31,093 bases of DNA from an uncultured Eubacteriales bacterium (GCA_948512295.1 CAOQRA010000008.1:1-31093), one strand, 5' to 3'. Counted from the stretch's first letter, positions 1 through 7,681 are shown. The notes: generated from the letters alone by a model not told the origin. Made by a program: numbers and translations.

Positions 1-276
1 TGAAAGTTCAAAATTCATTTTATCGATGTTTAAGTTATGAGCAATTTCATTTTTAATAATGTTTAAAGTTGCAAAAAGCCAACATCTTAGAGATGTATAT
101 TGGTTATATATTTTACAATCTTCCAACTCTATATTAAATTTAAACTCATTTTCTTTTATTACTTTATTATTTAGAAAGCACTTTTTAAGTGGCTCATCTA
201 CTGGGCTATTTATATCTTGTTTTTCTTTAAGAGATTTAATAGATTCTAATAATTCAAGAAGTTGTATATCTTTCAT
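1..276 (-). CDS. pepC: Aminopeptidase C / bleomycin hydrolase family cysteine peptidase, N-terminal part
   Basis: This is the first 92 codons of a minus-strand gene that runs off the left edge; the family is about 440 residues long, so roughly a fifth is visible. Papain-fold (C1) aminopeptidases of this family are cytoplasmic and remove N-terminal residues from peptides. The visible end carries the catalytic-cysteine motif: RCWLFATLN with Cys65, and Gln59 six residues before it, the spacing of the papain oxyanion-hole Gln and active Cys. The usual SSGRCW is TSLRCW here, a mild deviation. The start is set by a GAGGTGA ribosome site just upstream of ATG (complement of 274-276). It is divergent from dnaX. 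The family call is firm from the motif; exact specificity is inferred. Confidence 0.8.
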   Translation of the reverse strand, partial: MKDIQLLELLESIKSLKEKQDINSPVDEPLKKCFLNNKVIKENEFKFNIELEDCKIYNQYTSLRCWLFATLNIIKNEIAHNLNIDKMNFELS

Positions 277-293
277 AATGTCACCTCAAATAA

Positions 294-321
294 AGTATAA
301 CATATTTTTATAAAAAACGAA
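294..321 (-). promoter_or_regulatory. Putative promoter for the C1 aminopeptidase gene
   Basis: On the minus strand a TATACT -10 (complement of 294-299) is preceded by TGT, an extended -10. The -35 region (TTCGTT, 16 bp away) is weak. The predicted start lies just before the ribosome site. Confidence 0.4.
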
Positions 322-348
322 TAAGAATATAAAAAATTTGGCATTTAG

Positions 349-638
349 ACGTGTGCTTGTTTATACAAGTGGCTCTACTTCGCCTCGCCAGACAAGCACA
401 CGCTTACAATTTAATTTCTTTACAAAAGAGCGGTTGCTGGCAGAGCAAACGCAAACCGCTCTTTTGTCTTTGTTTACTTCTCTCTATTATTTTAGTTTAA
501 ACGAATATTCTTTTGTCAAGGTTAAAATGTATGCTGTTAGCAACCTTGACAACGTCAGAAGTATTCGTTTTTTTCTGGTTAAGAGAGAATAAGCACAAAA
601 AAGAAAACATAGGATGTTTTTGTTTATGTTTTTCTTTT
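349..638. repeat. Cluster of nested inverted repeats in the divergent gap before dnaX
   Basis: The 300-719 gap holds no convincing gene but four inverted repeats. IR1: 11-bp arms 350-360 and 392-402. IR2: 14-bp perfect arms 422-435 and 454-467 (ACAAAAGAGCGGTT and its complement). IR3: three nested stems, 478-485 with 582-589, 499-507 with 562-570, and 515-523 with 542-550, the middle one followed by a T run. IR4: arms 599-610 and 626-638 with one bulge. Because the left neighbour is transcribed leftward, these are not simply its terminators. They could be a small RNA, stacked terminators of an unseen transcript, or remnants of a mobile inverted repeat. Function unknown. Confidence 0.7.
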
Positions 639-684
639 ATTATTCCGCTAGTTTCGAAAGTAAGTAACCAAACCGCTTTTTTGT

Positions 685-713
685 TTGCTTTTTTCGTTAT
701 TTTATGCTAATAT
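685..713 (+). promoter_or_regulatory. Putative promoter for dnaX, predicting a leaderless mRNA
   Basis: TTGCTT (685-690), a 17-bp spacer ending in TGC, and TAATAT (708-713). Only six bases separate the -10 from ATG, so transcription would start at or next to the A of the start codon. No ribosome site is visible before this ATG, which fits leaderless initiation. Confidence 0.55.
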
Positions 714-719
714 AGCAAT

Positions 720-1832
720 ATGGAACATTTAGCGTTATACAGAAAATATCGTCCTCGCACATTTGACGAGGTTATAGGGCAGCAGCATATAACTAAAACA
801 CTTGCCCATCAAATTGAAAATGGCAAGGTGGGACATGCTTATCTTTTTACGGGCTCACGTGGTATTGGTAAAACAAGCGTGGCGCGCATATTTGCTCGTG
901 CTGTCAATTGTGAGGATAATAAAAATGGTTGTGCATGTGGAAAGTGTCAAACTTGTTTAAATTTAGCAGGTGAGAACGACATCAATATTATTGAGATAGA
1001 TGCGGCATCAAACAATCGGGTTGACGACATTCGCGAGATTCGAGAAAAAGTTAAATTTATGCCAGTTGGTGCAAAGTACAAAGTATATATAATAGACGAA
1101 GTGCACATGCTGACGGACAGTGCGTTCAATGCGCTTCTTAAAACGCTTGAAGAGCCTCCTGCTCATGTAATTTTCATTCTTGCGACCACCGAAGTTCATA
1201 AACTTCCTGCCACCATTTTATCCCGTTGTGTTCGCTTTGATTTCAGGCTTGTAAGCGTGGACAATCTTACTAAGTTACTTCGCAATGTTTTAGATAGCGA
1301 GAATATAGCTTATGATGACGATGCGTTGAAACTTATTGCTGCAAGCGGCGAGGGAAGCGTGAGAGATACTCTTTCTATCGCCGATAGCATTTGTGCTTAT
1401 GCAGATGGTAAGCTTACTAAGGAAAGTGTATTGCAGGTGTTAGGCACCACTGATTATGATAATCTCATTAAATTTTATGATTTAATGCTTGATAAAGATA
1501 TTGGAGGGTTGCTTGCGCATATTGATGAGCTTGACAAGTTGGGTAAAAATATTTCGGTTTTTGTTAAAGAACTTGCAAGGCATGCACGCAACCTCTTGAT
1601 TGTATCCACTTGTAAAGATGCACAAAGCGTGCTAAATCTACCAGCTGAAGCTTTAGAAAAATATGAAGTTCAGGCAAAAAAAACGGACGATAAAAAACTA
1701 ATTTCCTTTATGCAAGCCTTTGGCGGTGCGGAAAATGATTTGCGATATACATTATCTCCGCGTCTGCTTTTAGAAACGCTAGCACTTACCGCGATGATGG
1801 GTGGCAATGTTGAGGACGCAAAAAAAAACTAA
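720..1832 (+). CDS. dnaX: DNA polymerase III subunit gamma (short DnaX)
   Basis: Clamp-loader ATPase that opens the sliding clamp and bridges it to polymerase III. The 370 residues cover the AAA+ core and domain III: Walker A GSRGIGKTS (45-53), a four-Cys zinc site (Cys64, 73, 76, 79), Walker B IIDEVH (124-129) and the SRC arginine-finger motif (168-170). DnaX in this phylum is usually over 500 residues; this frame stops at TAA 1830-1832 just after nine A's. The missing C-terminal domain is encoded immediately downstream in the -1 frame (1835-2164). No ribosome site precedes the ATG; a promoter sits directly in front. First gene of a run with ybaB, recR and argS. Identity is firm; whether the stop is a programmed short form or a homopolymer error is open. 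Confidence 0.93.
   Translation: MEHLALYRKYRPRTFDEVIGQQHITKTLAHQIENGKVGHAYLFTGSRGIGKTSVARIFARAVNCEDNKNGCACGKCQTCLNLAGENDINIIEIDAASNNRVDDIREIREKVKFMPVGAKYKVYIIDEVHMLTDSAFNALLKTLEEPPAHVIFILATTEVHKLPATILSRCVRFDFRLVSVDNLTKLLRNVLDSENIAYDDDALKLIAASGEGSVRDTLSIADSICAYADGKLTKESVLQVLGTTDYDNLIKFYDLMLDKDIGGLLAHIDELDKLGKNISVFVKELARHARNLLIVSTCKDAQSVLNLPAEALEKYEVQAKKTDDKKLISFMQAFGGAENDLRYTLSPRLLLETLALTAMMGGNVEDAKKN
1820..1828 (+). promoter_or_regulatory. Nine-A slippery run at the end of dnaX
   Basis: The zero frame reads GCA AAA AAA AAC TAA. A -1 ribosomal shift, or RNA polymerase adding one A (or losing two), gives AAA CTA AAA TTG ACA ATG and continues open into the tau-like ORF. Runs of nine A in dnaX are known to support transcriptional slippage in Thermus thermophilus; that it does so here is inference. 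A homopolymer sequencing error is the alternative. Confidence 0.6.
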
Positions 1833-1834
1833 AA

Positions 1835-2164
1835 TTGACAATGCAAAAGGGTAATTTAAGCGCAAAGACAATTTGGGGAAAGGTGGTGCTATTCTTGAAA
1901 GAACATCATCAAGTGGCACTTCACGTTGCATGCGGGGACATTACCGATGTGCAAGTGAACGAACACTATCTAGTAATAAACACTCAAGACAGTATGTTAA
2001 ACAATTTGCTTGCTGACGGGCGACGCGAAATTGAGTCGGCGCTACGTTGGCAAGGACTTGACCTTGAGATATATGTAAATTATACCCCTAAGGGAAAAAG
2101 TGTACAAGAGAGAGACATTGAGAAACTTATTGGACTTGTGGGAGAATATTTAATAATTAAATAG
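1835..2164 (+). CDS. Tau-like C-terminal domain of DnaX, separate -1-frame ORF
   Basis: About 109 residues if it starts at TTG 1835 (107 from ATG 1841). It begins with a segment reading AKTIWGKVVLFLKEH followed by a beta-rich stretch, which resembles the C-terminal domain of Gram-positive DnaX tau that contacts the polymerase alpha subunit. It lies in the -1 frame of dnaX with three bases between dnaX's stop and the TTG. There is no good ribosome site at TTG or ATG, so production as an extension of dnaX by slippage at 1820-1828 is more plausible than independent initiation. A joined product would be about 480 residues. A 9-bp inverted repeat (2157-2165 with 2180-2188) overlaps its stop codon. 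Confidence 0.7.
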   Translation: MTMQKGNLSAKTIWGKVVLFLKEHHQVALHVACGDITDVQVNEHYLVINTQDSMLNNLLADGRREIESALRWQGLDLEIYVNYTPKGKSVQERDIEKLIGLVGEYLIIK

Positions 2165-2229
2165 CACATTTTTTTAAAAGCTATTTAAAAAATACAAAAA
2201 TAAAATTGTTATTATAGGAGGATATTAAT

Positions 2230-2541
2230 ATGGCATATGGTGGATTTGGCGGCGGAAATATGCAAGCGCTTATGCGTCAAGCTCAGAAAATGCAAGAGGA
2301 CATGGCAAAGGCGAGAAAACAGCTCGACGAAACCGAGTTTTCTTCATCAAGCGGTGGCGGTATGGTCAGCGTTAAAATGCTTGGTGATAAATCTTTAAAA
2401 TCAATTTCTATAAAACCAGAAGTTGTTGACCCTGAAGACGTTGAAATGCTGGAAGACTTGATTGTATCAGCTTTTAACGATTGCTTAGGTCAGATTTCAA
2501 GGGCAGAAAAAGAGAAATTACCAAATATTCCAGGTATGTAA
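2230..2541 (+). CDS. ybaB: YbaB/EbfC family nucleoid-associated protein
   Basis: Small DNA-binding dimer found beside dnaX and recR in most bacteria. The 103-residue length is typical. It has a Gly/Met/Gln-rich start, the MRQAQKMQEDMAKARKQL helix, the beta strand region MVSVKMLGDKSLKSI, and the family C-terminal part with ISRAEKEKL and PNIPGM. A very good ribosome site (AGGAGG, seven to eight bases upstream) fixes the start. recR follows after a single base, implying co-transcription and coupling. Family is clear; the physiological role (DNA bridging, a link to recombination) is from family knowledge. Confidence 0.95.
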   Translation: MAYGGFGGGNMQALMRQAQKMQEDMAKARKQLDETEFSSSSGGGMVSVKMLGDKSLKSISIKPEVVDPEDVEMLEDLIVSAFNDCLGQISRAEKEKLPNIPGM

Positions 2542-2542
2542 A

Positions 2543-3133
2543 ATGCAAAACGAAATCATAGAAAAACTTATTGAGCAGTTTCGCACTCTGCCAGGTGTAG
2601 GCTATAAAAGCGCGCAGCGCTATGCCTATTCCGTTTTAGAGGGCAGTATTTCTCGTGCGCAAAACTTTGCAAACGCACTTTTGGAAGCTAAGCAGAAAAT
2701 TAAATTTTGCAAAGTTTGTGGAAACTTTACAGACGGAGAAGTGTGCTCCATATGTCAGAAGCGCAATCGCAAAGTTATATGTGTTGTTAAAGAACCTAAA
2801 GATGTCATCTCTATGGAAAAAGTCAAAGACTATGATGGGGTTTATCATGTGCTTTTTGGAACGATAAGTCCGCTTGAAAATCGTGGTCCAGAGGACATTC
2901 ATATCAAAGAACTTTTGCAGCGTGTAAACGCGGATGGCGTACAAGAGGTGATTATGGCGACAAATCCTGACGTTGAGGGAGATGCCACTGCAATGTATAT
3001 TGCAAGGCTACTTTCGCCACTTGGCGTTAAAGTAACTCGCCTTGCGCAAGGTGTTGCTATGGGCAGCGATCTTGAATATGCTGACGAGGTGACTTTGTCA
3101 CGCGCGCTGGAAGAGAGGAGAGAGCTGAAATGA
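2543..3133 (+). CDS. recR: Recombination protein RecR
   Basis: RecR acts with RecO (and RecF) to load RecA on single-stranded DNA during gap repair. The 196 residues are full length: N-terminal helix-hairpin-helix (FRTLPGVGYKSAQRYAY, about 13-29), four-Cys zinc site (Cys56, 59, 68, 71), a Toprim domain from about residue 78 and a C-terminal Walker-B-like tail. It starts one base after ybaB and its TGA overlaps the ATG of argS (ATGA at 3130-3133), so the three genes look translationally coupled. Its use of TGA as terminator supports the standard code in this genome. Confidence 0.96.
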   Translation: MQNEIIEKLIEQFRTLPGVGYKSAQRYAYSVLEGSISRAQNFANALLEAKQKIKFCKVCGNFTDGEVCSICQKRNRKVICVVKEPKDVISMEKVKDYDGVYHVLFGTISPLENRGPEDIHIKELLQRVNADGVQEVIMATNPDVEGDATAMYIARLLSPLGVKVTRLAQGVAMGSDLEYADEVTLSRALEERRELK

Positions 3134-4875
3134 TTAAATCGCAAATAGAAAAACTTTTGAATGAGGCGGCAAAAAGCGAGGAGATAGAAGATAAGCTTTC
3201 CTGTACTTTTTCTTCGCGCCCAGAATGTGATTATCAATGCAATGACTGCTTTGCAATCGCCAAAAAAATGGGCAAAAATCCTTATGAGATTGCGGAAAAT
3301 ATTGTAAAAAATATAAAAAATAACAATTTTTATAAGTTCTCAGCTGCAAAACCAGCATTTATAAATATACAATTGACAGATCAATGCCTTGCATACATAG
3401 CACAAGTCTTTTTGCACGATAATTTTTGTGGAGTTAATAGAAATAAGCATGGACAGCTTGTAATTTTAGATTATGGCGGCGCAAATGTAGCTAAAGCTTT
3501 GCATGTGGGTCATCTTCGTCCTGCCATCATTGGGGAAAGTTTAAAAAGGCTATATAAGCTTATGGGAGATAATGTCATTAGTGATGTTCACCTAGGTGAC
3601 TGGGGACTTCAAATGGGCTTGACCGAACTCCAACTTTTTGAAGAGGGCAAGCTTGATGGATATTTTGGCAAAGGCGAAAATAAGCCTCTGACACTTGACG
3701 ACCTCAATGAGGCTTATCCAAAGGCCAGCCTTAGAAAAAATATCGAGGAAGATTTTAAGAAAAAGGCAGAGCAGTGGACACTTAAAATTCAACGTCGTGA
3801 AAGCCCTTATTTTGAAATTTATCAAGAGATTCGTGAACTTTCGGTTAAAGAAATTAAAGTAAATTATTCTCGTCTTGGGGCAGAGTTTGATTTATGGTAC
3901 GGCGAAAGTACTGCAGATGAATATTGCGGTGAGGCTATAGATATTATTAAACAAAAAGGGCTTTTAAAGCAAAGTGAGGGCGCGCTTGTTGTGGAAGTGG
4001 CGCAGGAAGGCGAAAATGTTCCAGTGACAAAAAATGGTCAAACCACTTATCTTAATCCTATGCCGCCATGCCTTATTCAAAAGTCAAATGGCGCCGTGCT
4101 CTATGCGACCACAGACATTGCAACTATTCTGATGCGAAATAAGCTTTATAAAAACGTGGATAGAATTGAATATGTCACCGATGCTAGACAAAAAATGCAT
4201 TTTACACAGGTGTTTCGCACTTGTAAACTTAGTGGCATATCGCCAGAAAAGCAAGATCTTATACACATTGTAAATGGAACAATGAATGGTCGTGATGGCA
4301 AGCCGTTTAAAACTCGCAGTGGCGACACTATAAAACTTGAAGATATAATTCAAATGCTTTGTGAAGGCGCCATGAAAAAACTTAAAGCAAATGGAGTTGA
4401 AGGCGGAGAAGATGAGGCGTTGAAAATCGGTGTGGCTGCCATGAAGTTTGGCGACCTTATAAACAATGTTTCCAAGGATTATATATTTGACCTAGATAAG
4501 TTTATGGCGTTTGAGGGTAAAACAGGCCCTTATATTCAATACACAGTTGTTAGAATTAACTCTATTTTAAATAAAGTCAACTTACCAGCAGGTGACATTA
4601 TTATTAACAATGATCAGGTGAGAAATATTATTAAGGCAATTTTAAAGCTTAATTCTTCTTATCAAGTTTGTTATAAAGAACACAGTTTAAACAATCTTTG
4701 CGCATCTGTCTTTGATCTTGCAAGTGCATTCTCTTCTTTTTATAATGAACATAACGTTGTAAATGAAAAAGATAAAAACGTGCAAGCAAGTTACATCGCA
4801 CTTTTAACGCTTGTAAAGCGTTGCCTTATGCAAGCTCTTGATGTGCTTGCAATTGAAGTGCCGGAGAAAATGTAA
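3130..4875 (+). CDS. argS: Arginyl-tRNA synthetase
   Basis: Class I aminoacyl-tRNA synthetase charging tRNA-Arg with arginine in the cytoplasm. The 581-residue length is normal. Seen: N-terminal additional domain (about 1-100), the HIGH-type motif HVGHLR near residue 125 within GGANVAKALHVGHLR, the catalytic Rossmann domain with GDWGLQMG, the GRDGKPFKTRSG stretch near 385-400 that replaces a KMSK loop in this enzyme, and the DALR-type anticodon-binding domain at the end. ATG overlaps the recR stop by four bases. argS is not a usual recR partner, so the operon link is a local arrangement. A terminator follows at 4911. Confidence 0.96.
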   Translation: MIKSQIEKLLNEAAKSEEIEDKLSCTFSSRPECDYQCNDCFAIAKKMGKNPYEIAENIVKNIKNNNFYKFSAAKPAFINIQLTDQCLAYIAQVFLHDNFCGVNRNKHGQLVILDYGGANVAKALHVGHLRPAIIGESLKRLYKLMGDNVISDVHLGDWGLQMGLTELQLFEEGKLDGYFGKGENKPLTLDDLNEAYPKASLRKNIEEDFKKKAEQWTLKIQRRESPYFEIYQEIRELSVKEIKVNYSRLGAEFDLWYGESTADEYCGEAIDIIKQKGLLKQSEGALVVEVAQEGENVPVTKNGQTTYLNPMPPCLIQKSNGAVLYATTDIATILMRNKLYKNVDRIEYVTDARQKMHFTQVFRTCKLSGISPEKQDLIHIVNGTMNGRDGKPFKTRSGDTIKLEDIIQMLCEGAMKKLKANGVEGGEDEALKIGVAAMKFGDLINNVSKDYIFDLDKFMAFEGKTGPYIQYTVVRINSILNKVNLPAGDIIINNDQVRNIIKAILKLNSSYQVCYKEHSLNNLCASVFDLASAFSSFYNEHNVVNEKDKNVQASYIALLTLVKRCLMQALDVLAIEVPEKM

Positions 4876-4910
4876 AAAACTTTCGAGTAATTTATAATTT
4901 TATAAATTAA

Positions 4911-4937
4911 GCAAGTGAAATTCACTTGTTTTTTTTG
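4911..4937 (+). terminator. Intrinsic terminator after argS
   Basis: Perfect 8-bp palindrome CAAGTGAA / TTCACTTG around a single A, followed by at least seven T. It ends the dnaX-argS transcription unit. Confidence 0.85.
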
Positions 4938-5077
4938 TTATTTTTTTATTTGACGGGTTAGGACTTTCTATAAGCGGAAAGCGTGAAATTGCAATAAGTG
5001 TCTAGAAATCAGTCAAATTAATAAAAACACTCTGAAAAAGTCTAAAAATCAAGCAAAAACGCTTGACGCGGGGGGGG

Positions 5078-5124
5078 ATTTGTTACAATAAAATGGGTGA
5101 AAGCCTGATTTTATTGTAACAAAT
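5078..5124. repeat. 17-bp perfect inverted repeat beside a G8 run
   Basis: The 4876-5273 gap holds the argS terminator, this repeat and a promoter at 5191. Arms 5078-5094 and 5108-5124 are exact complements (ATTTGTTACAATAAAAT and its reverse) around a 13-base loop. Eight consecutive G (5070-5077) directly abut the left arm. No T run follows, so it is not a standard terminator; an operator for a dimeric regulator or an RNA hairpin are possible. The flanks also carry two near-identical direct copies of TCTARAAATCA (about 5000 and 5040). Confidence 0.7.
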
Positions 5125-5190
5125 AGAGAAATGCAGTAATGAAATAACATTTGTGTGAATAGAAGGAATCTCAACAATGCCTAAATTAAT

Positions 5191-5219
5191 TTGATTATTA
5201 CTCAAAAATAGCGTATAAT
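5191..5219 (+). promoter_or_regulatory. SigmaA-type promoter for the GLUG-repeat protein
   Basis: TTGATT (5191-5196), 17-bp spacer, TATAAT (5214-5219). The predicted start near 5226 leaves a leader of about 48 bases with an AAGGAGAG ribosome site before ATG 5274. Confidence 0.7.
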
Positions 5220-5273
5220 TAATTATGAAAAAATGCGAATACTAATTCTAATGAAAAATAAGGAGAGAAAAAA

Positions 5274-7367
5274 ATGACAAAAACGAAAAAAGTGTGGGTT
5301 GGTTTATTAGCAGTGATTCTATGTTTAGGGGCATCTCTGGGCATTGGGTTGCCGCTTGGACTTAAAGATGCGCCTCAAGAGGAAAAAACCCATGCAGCAA
5401 CTCAGCCAGCTGACACTACAAAGTATTGGGGCGAAGAGGGTACAGGTTATGATATAGATTGGGCAGGCAGTGGGACTATGAAAGACCCTTGGATTATTTC
5501 CTCGGCAGCACAGCTTGCAGGGCTTGCATACACGATTTATTATAATACAAAATCTGAATATTTGTCTGAATATGGCTATTATGCTGACTGTTATTTTAAA
5601 CAGATAGTTGATATTGATGTATCTGATTATTATTGGCAACCTATAGGCATTTATTATGATCGTTCGGGTGCTAGCATAAATCGTGCGTTTGTAGGTAATT
5701 ATGATGGAAATGGACATATAGTTAGTGGAGTGTTTACTAAAGCTGGATTTTCTAATGAATATTCTTATCAAGGTTTGTTTGGATATGTAGGAAACAAAAG
5801 CAATATTTCTGGTAGACAGCTTAATACAATAAAGAGTTTAGGCGTAGTTGATTCATATATACAAGGCTATTATTATGTTGGTGGTATAGTTGGGAGAGGG
5901 GCATTTTGTTCTGTTATAAACTGCTTTAACCAAGGATCTGTGAAATCAGAGGGAAATTATTGTGGTGGTATAATGGGTGATGCTGAGTATTCATCAATTA
6001 TTAGCAATTGCTGCAACTTAGGATCAGTAATAGGTAAAAGCACAGCGGGAGGAATTGTTGGTACTGGTTCTTATGGATTAAAAGTCACAAATTGTTTTAG
6101 CTCAGGTAGTGTTACTGCAACTTATGATTATGCAGGTGGTATTATAGGTAGTGCTTCATATCCAACAACGATTGTGAATTGTTTTTTTACAGCTTATATC
6201 AATATACAATATGGCAAGGCTGGCGGTATTGTAGGAAAGCTCTATTCATCAAATGTTTCAAATTGCTATTATGGTCATGCTTGCTTTTTATCAGTTGGAG
6301 TTGGTGATGGTACAGATAATACAATTAAGGATAGCAATTTGTCTGATAACTTTAAACTATTAAGTTGGTATTCGGATTCAAGTAAGTGGGATAACGCTTA
6401 TCCATGGGATTTTTCGGATACTGGAGTTTGGACACTTAATTCCGATCTCAATCATGGTTATCCAGTGCATTTATGGCGTTTATCAATTTGGACTTATTTT
6501 GCAGCAGATAGTTACGATAGTGGCAGCGGAACAGCGATTGACCCGTACATCATCAAAACGCCAGAGCAGATGGCAAAATTGGCAAAGGATAGTCGAAGCA
6601 GCAATTTAAGCGGTTCATATTTCAAACTGGGTGCAGATATTGATTTAAGCGAGCATGCATGGCAAAGATTAGATTTGTTTAACGGCACCTTTACAGGAGA
6701 TTTCTATACCATTACAGGTATGCACACTGCATACATAAAGGGGGATTATCGAAGTGGATTATTTGGCGAACTTGGCGGAGTGATTGATAGTTTAATTTTG
6801 ACCAATGGGGTAGTGTTTGCGGATGGCGATGGTGGAGCGATTGCCTCTGTAATGACGGACACTGCGGTAATATCTAACTGTATTGTTGATAACGTAGACA
6901 TAATGGACATGGGGGAATTTCAAGATTCTTCACTTGGTGGAATAGCAACTTTTGGAACGGGAACGATAAAAAATTGTATATATAGAAATGGAAGTATAAT
7001 AAGCTCTAACAAAAACTCTTCAGTCGCTGGTATAAAAGCGGGAATGACTGGTGGAGAAATCATAAATTGTGCTGTGCAGAATGTAACCTTAAAAAATGAC
7101 GATGGACTTATAGCCGGTATTTGTGCTGATGTACGCTCTGGAAATGTAAACGCATGCTTTTTTGAAGCCAATATCGTTTCAAAAGGTATGGTTGAAAGAC
7201 AAAAATTAATAATCGGAGCTTCCTCTGATTTTTCAGGCTATTTCTACAATCAAAACATCAATGGTGGCTATCCAATTCCTAAAACGCTTATAAGTTTTGG
7301 AGAAGTCGAAATACCGAGTGAAACTATTTACAATGCTTTGATTTCTAATGGGTTTAAAGTAGCATAA
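5274..7367 (+). CDS. Secreted GLUG-repeat surface protein
   Basis: 697 residues. A basic start and hydrophobic segment (about 8-30) form a signal peptide or N-terminal anchor; cleavage near THAATQ (about 38-43) is plausible. Two homologous modules open with GSGTMKDPWII (about 65) and GSGTAIDPYII (about 417), each followed by an AQLAGLA/EQMAKLA segment and a D-I-D-V/L-S strand with a Trp-Gln. Between them are short repeats with YVGGIVG, YCGGIMG, TAGGIVG, YAGGIIG and KAGGIVG, alternating with NCFxxGSV, the GLUG-motif pattern of beta-solenoid envelope proteins in gut bacteria. No LPXTG sorting signal or SLH domain is visible at the C-terminus, so release or non-covalent attachment is likely. It is monocistronic. 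Ligand unknown; an adhesin or glycan-interacting role is only inference. Confidence 0.85.
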   Translation: MTKTKKVWVGLLAVILCLGASLGIGLPLGLKDAPQEEKTHAATQPADTTKYWGEEGTGYDIDWAGSGTMKDPWIISSAAQLAGLAYTIYYNTKSEYLSEYGYYADCYFKQIVDIDVSDYYWQPIGIYYDRSGASINRAFVGNYDGNGHIVSGVFTKAGFSNEYSYQGLFGYVGNKSNISGRQLNTIKSLGVVDSYIQGYYYVGGIVGRGAFCSVINCFNQGSVKSEGNYCGGIMGDAEYSSIISNCCNLGSVIGKSTAGGIVGTGSYGLKVTNCFSSGSVTATYDYAGGIIGSASYPTTIVNCFFTAYINIQYGKAGGIVGKLYSSNVSNCYYGHACFLSVGVGDGTDNTIKDSNLSDNFKLLSWYSDSSKWDNAYPWDFSDTGVWTLNSDLNHGYPVHLWRLSIWTYFAADSYDSGSGTAIDPYIIKTPEQMAKLAKDSRSSNLSGSYFKLGADIDLSEHAWQRLDLFNGTFTGDFYTITGMHTAYIKGDYRSGLFGELGGVIDSLILTNGVVFADGDGGAIASVMTDTAVISNCIVDNVDIMDMGEFQDSSLGGIATFGTGTIKNCIYRNGSIISSNKNSSVAGIKAGMTGGEIINCAVQNVTLKNDDGLIAGICADVRSGNVNACFFEANIVSKGMVERQKLIIGASSDFSGYFYNQNINGGYPIPKTLISFGEVEIPSETIYNALISNGFKVA

Positions 7368-7396
7368 AAATTATTTAAAAAAATTACAAAAAACTA

Positions 7397-7425
7397 TTTA
7401 CAAATGGTAAATTGTGTGCTATTAT
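7397..7425 (+). promoter_or_regulatory. Putative promoter for the 42-residue gene
   Basis: TTTACA (7397-7402), 17-bp spacer, TATTAT (7420-7425); a GGAGGTG ribosome site follows at about 7439-7445. Confidence 0.5.
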
Positions 7426-7450
7426 ATACTCATCAAACGGAGGTGTTACA

Positions 7451-7579
7451 ATGATTTTAAAAGTTAAAATTGATATGAATGAAATAGTTACTCTTGCAGG
7501 TAAAGGTAATATTAGTGGCGAAATGAAAAACACTCATGCGGCTTTTCGCGAGAAGGTAGCTGATATTGAAATGCAATAA
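7451..7579 (+). CDS. Small protein of 42 residues, unknown
   Basis: This short gene has every expression signal of its own: promoter, a strong GGAGGTG site six bases before ATG, and a terminator eight bases after its stop. The product begins MILKVKIDMNEIVTLAG and is mostly polar with alternating hydrophobic residues at the start, suggesting one beta strand followed by a helix (MKNTHAAFREKVADIEM). It has no signal peptide, membrane segment or Cys. I do not recognise a family. The short beta-then-helix form recalls small DNA-binding or antitoxin-like proteins, but nothing proves it. No toxin gene is adjacent. Confidence 0.6.
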   Translation: MILKVKIDMNEIVTLAGKGNISGEMKNTHAAFREKVADIEMQ

Positions 7580-7583
7580 TTAA

Positions 7584-7608
7584 TGAATCCCCTGCGGGGG
7601 ATTTTTTG
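7584..7608 (+). terminator. Intrinsic terminator after the 42-residue gene
   Basis: AATCCCC / GGGGATT stem with a short TGCG-type loop and a run of six T. Confidence 0.85.
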
Positions 7609-7643
7609 TTAATGAATAATCTATTAGACTAATCAAGCAAAGC

Positions 7644-7678
7644 AAAATGCAACACTTTTTTAAAAAATGTGGCATTTT
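7644..7678. terminator. A/T-rich hairpin before the HicB-like gene
   Basis: AAAATGC (7644-7650) pairs with GCATTTT (7672-7678); the interior also pairs with small bulges and a TTTTTTAAAAAA centre. A T-rich tail follows. It may be a second terminator or insulator ahead of the next promoter. Confidence 0.5.
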
Positions 7679-7681
7679 ATT

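Noticed and set aside
300..719. Signal recognition particle RNA, which lies upstream of dnaX in many Bacillota.
   Set aside because: The conserved SRP apical domain (GGTCAGG...GGAAGGAAGCAGCC-like) is absent; only AT-rich nested repeats are present.
5078..5124. Invertible promoter (phase-variation switch).
   Set aside because: The arms are only 13 bases apart and do not flank the promoter; no recombinase gene is nearby.
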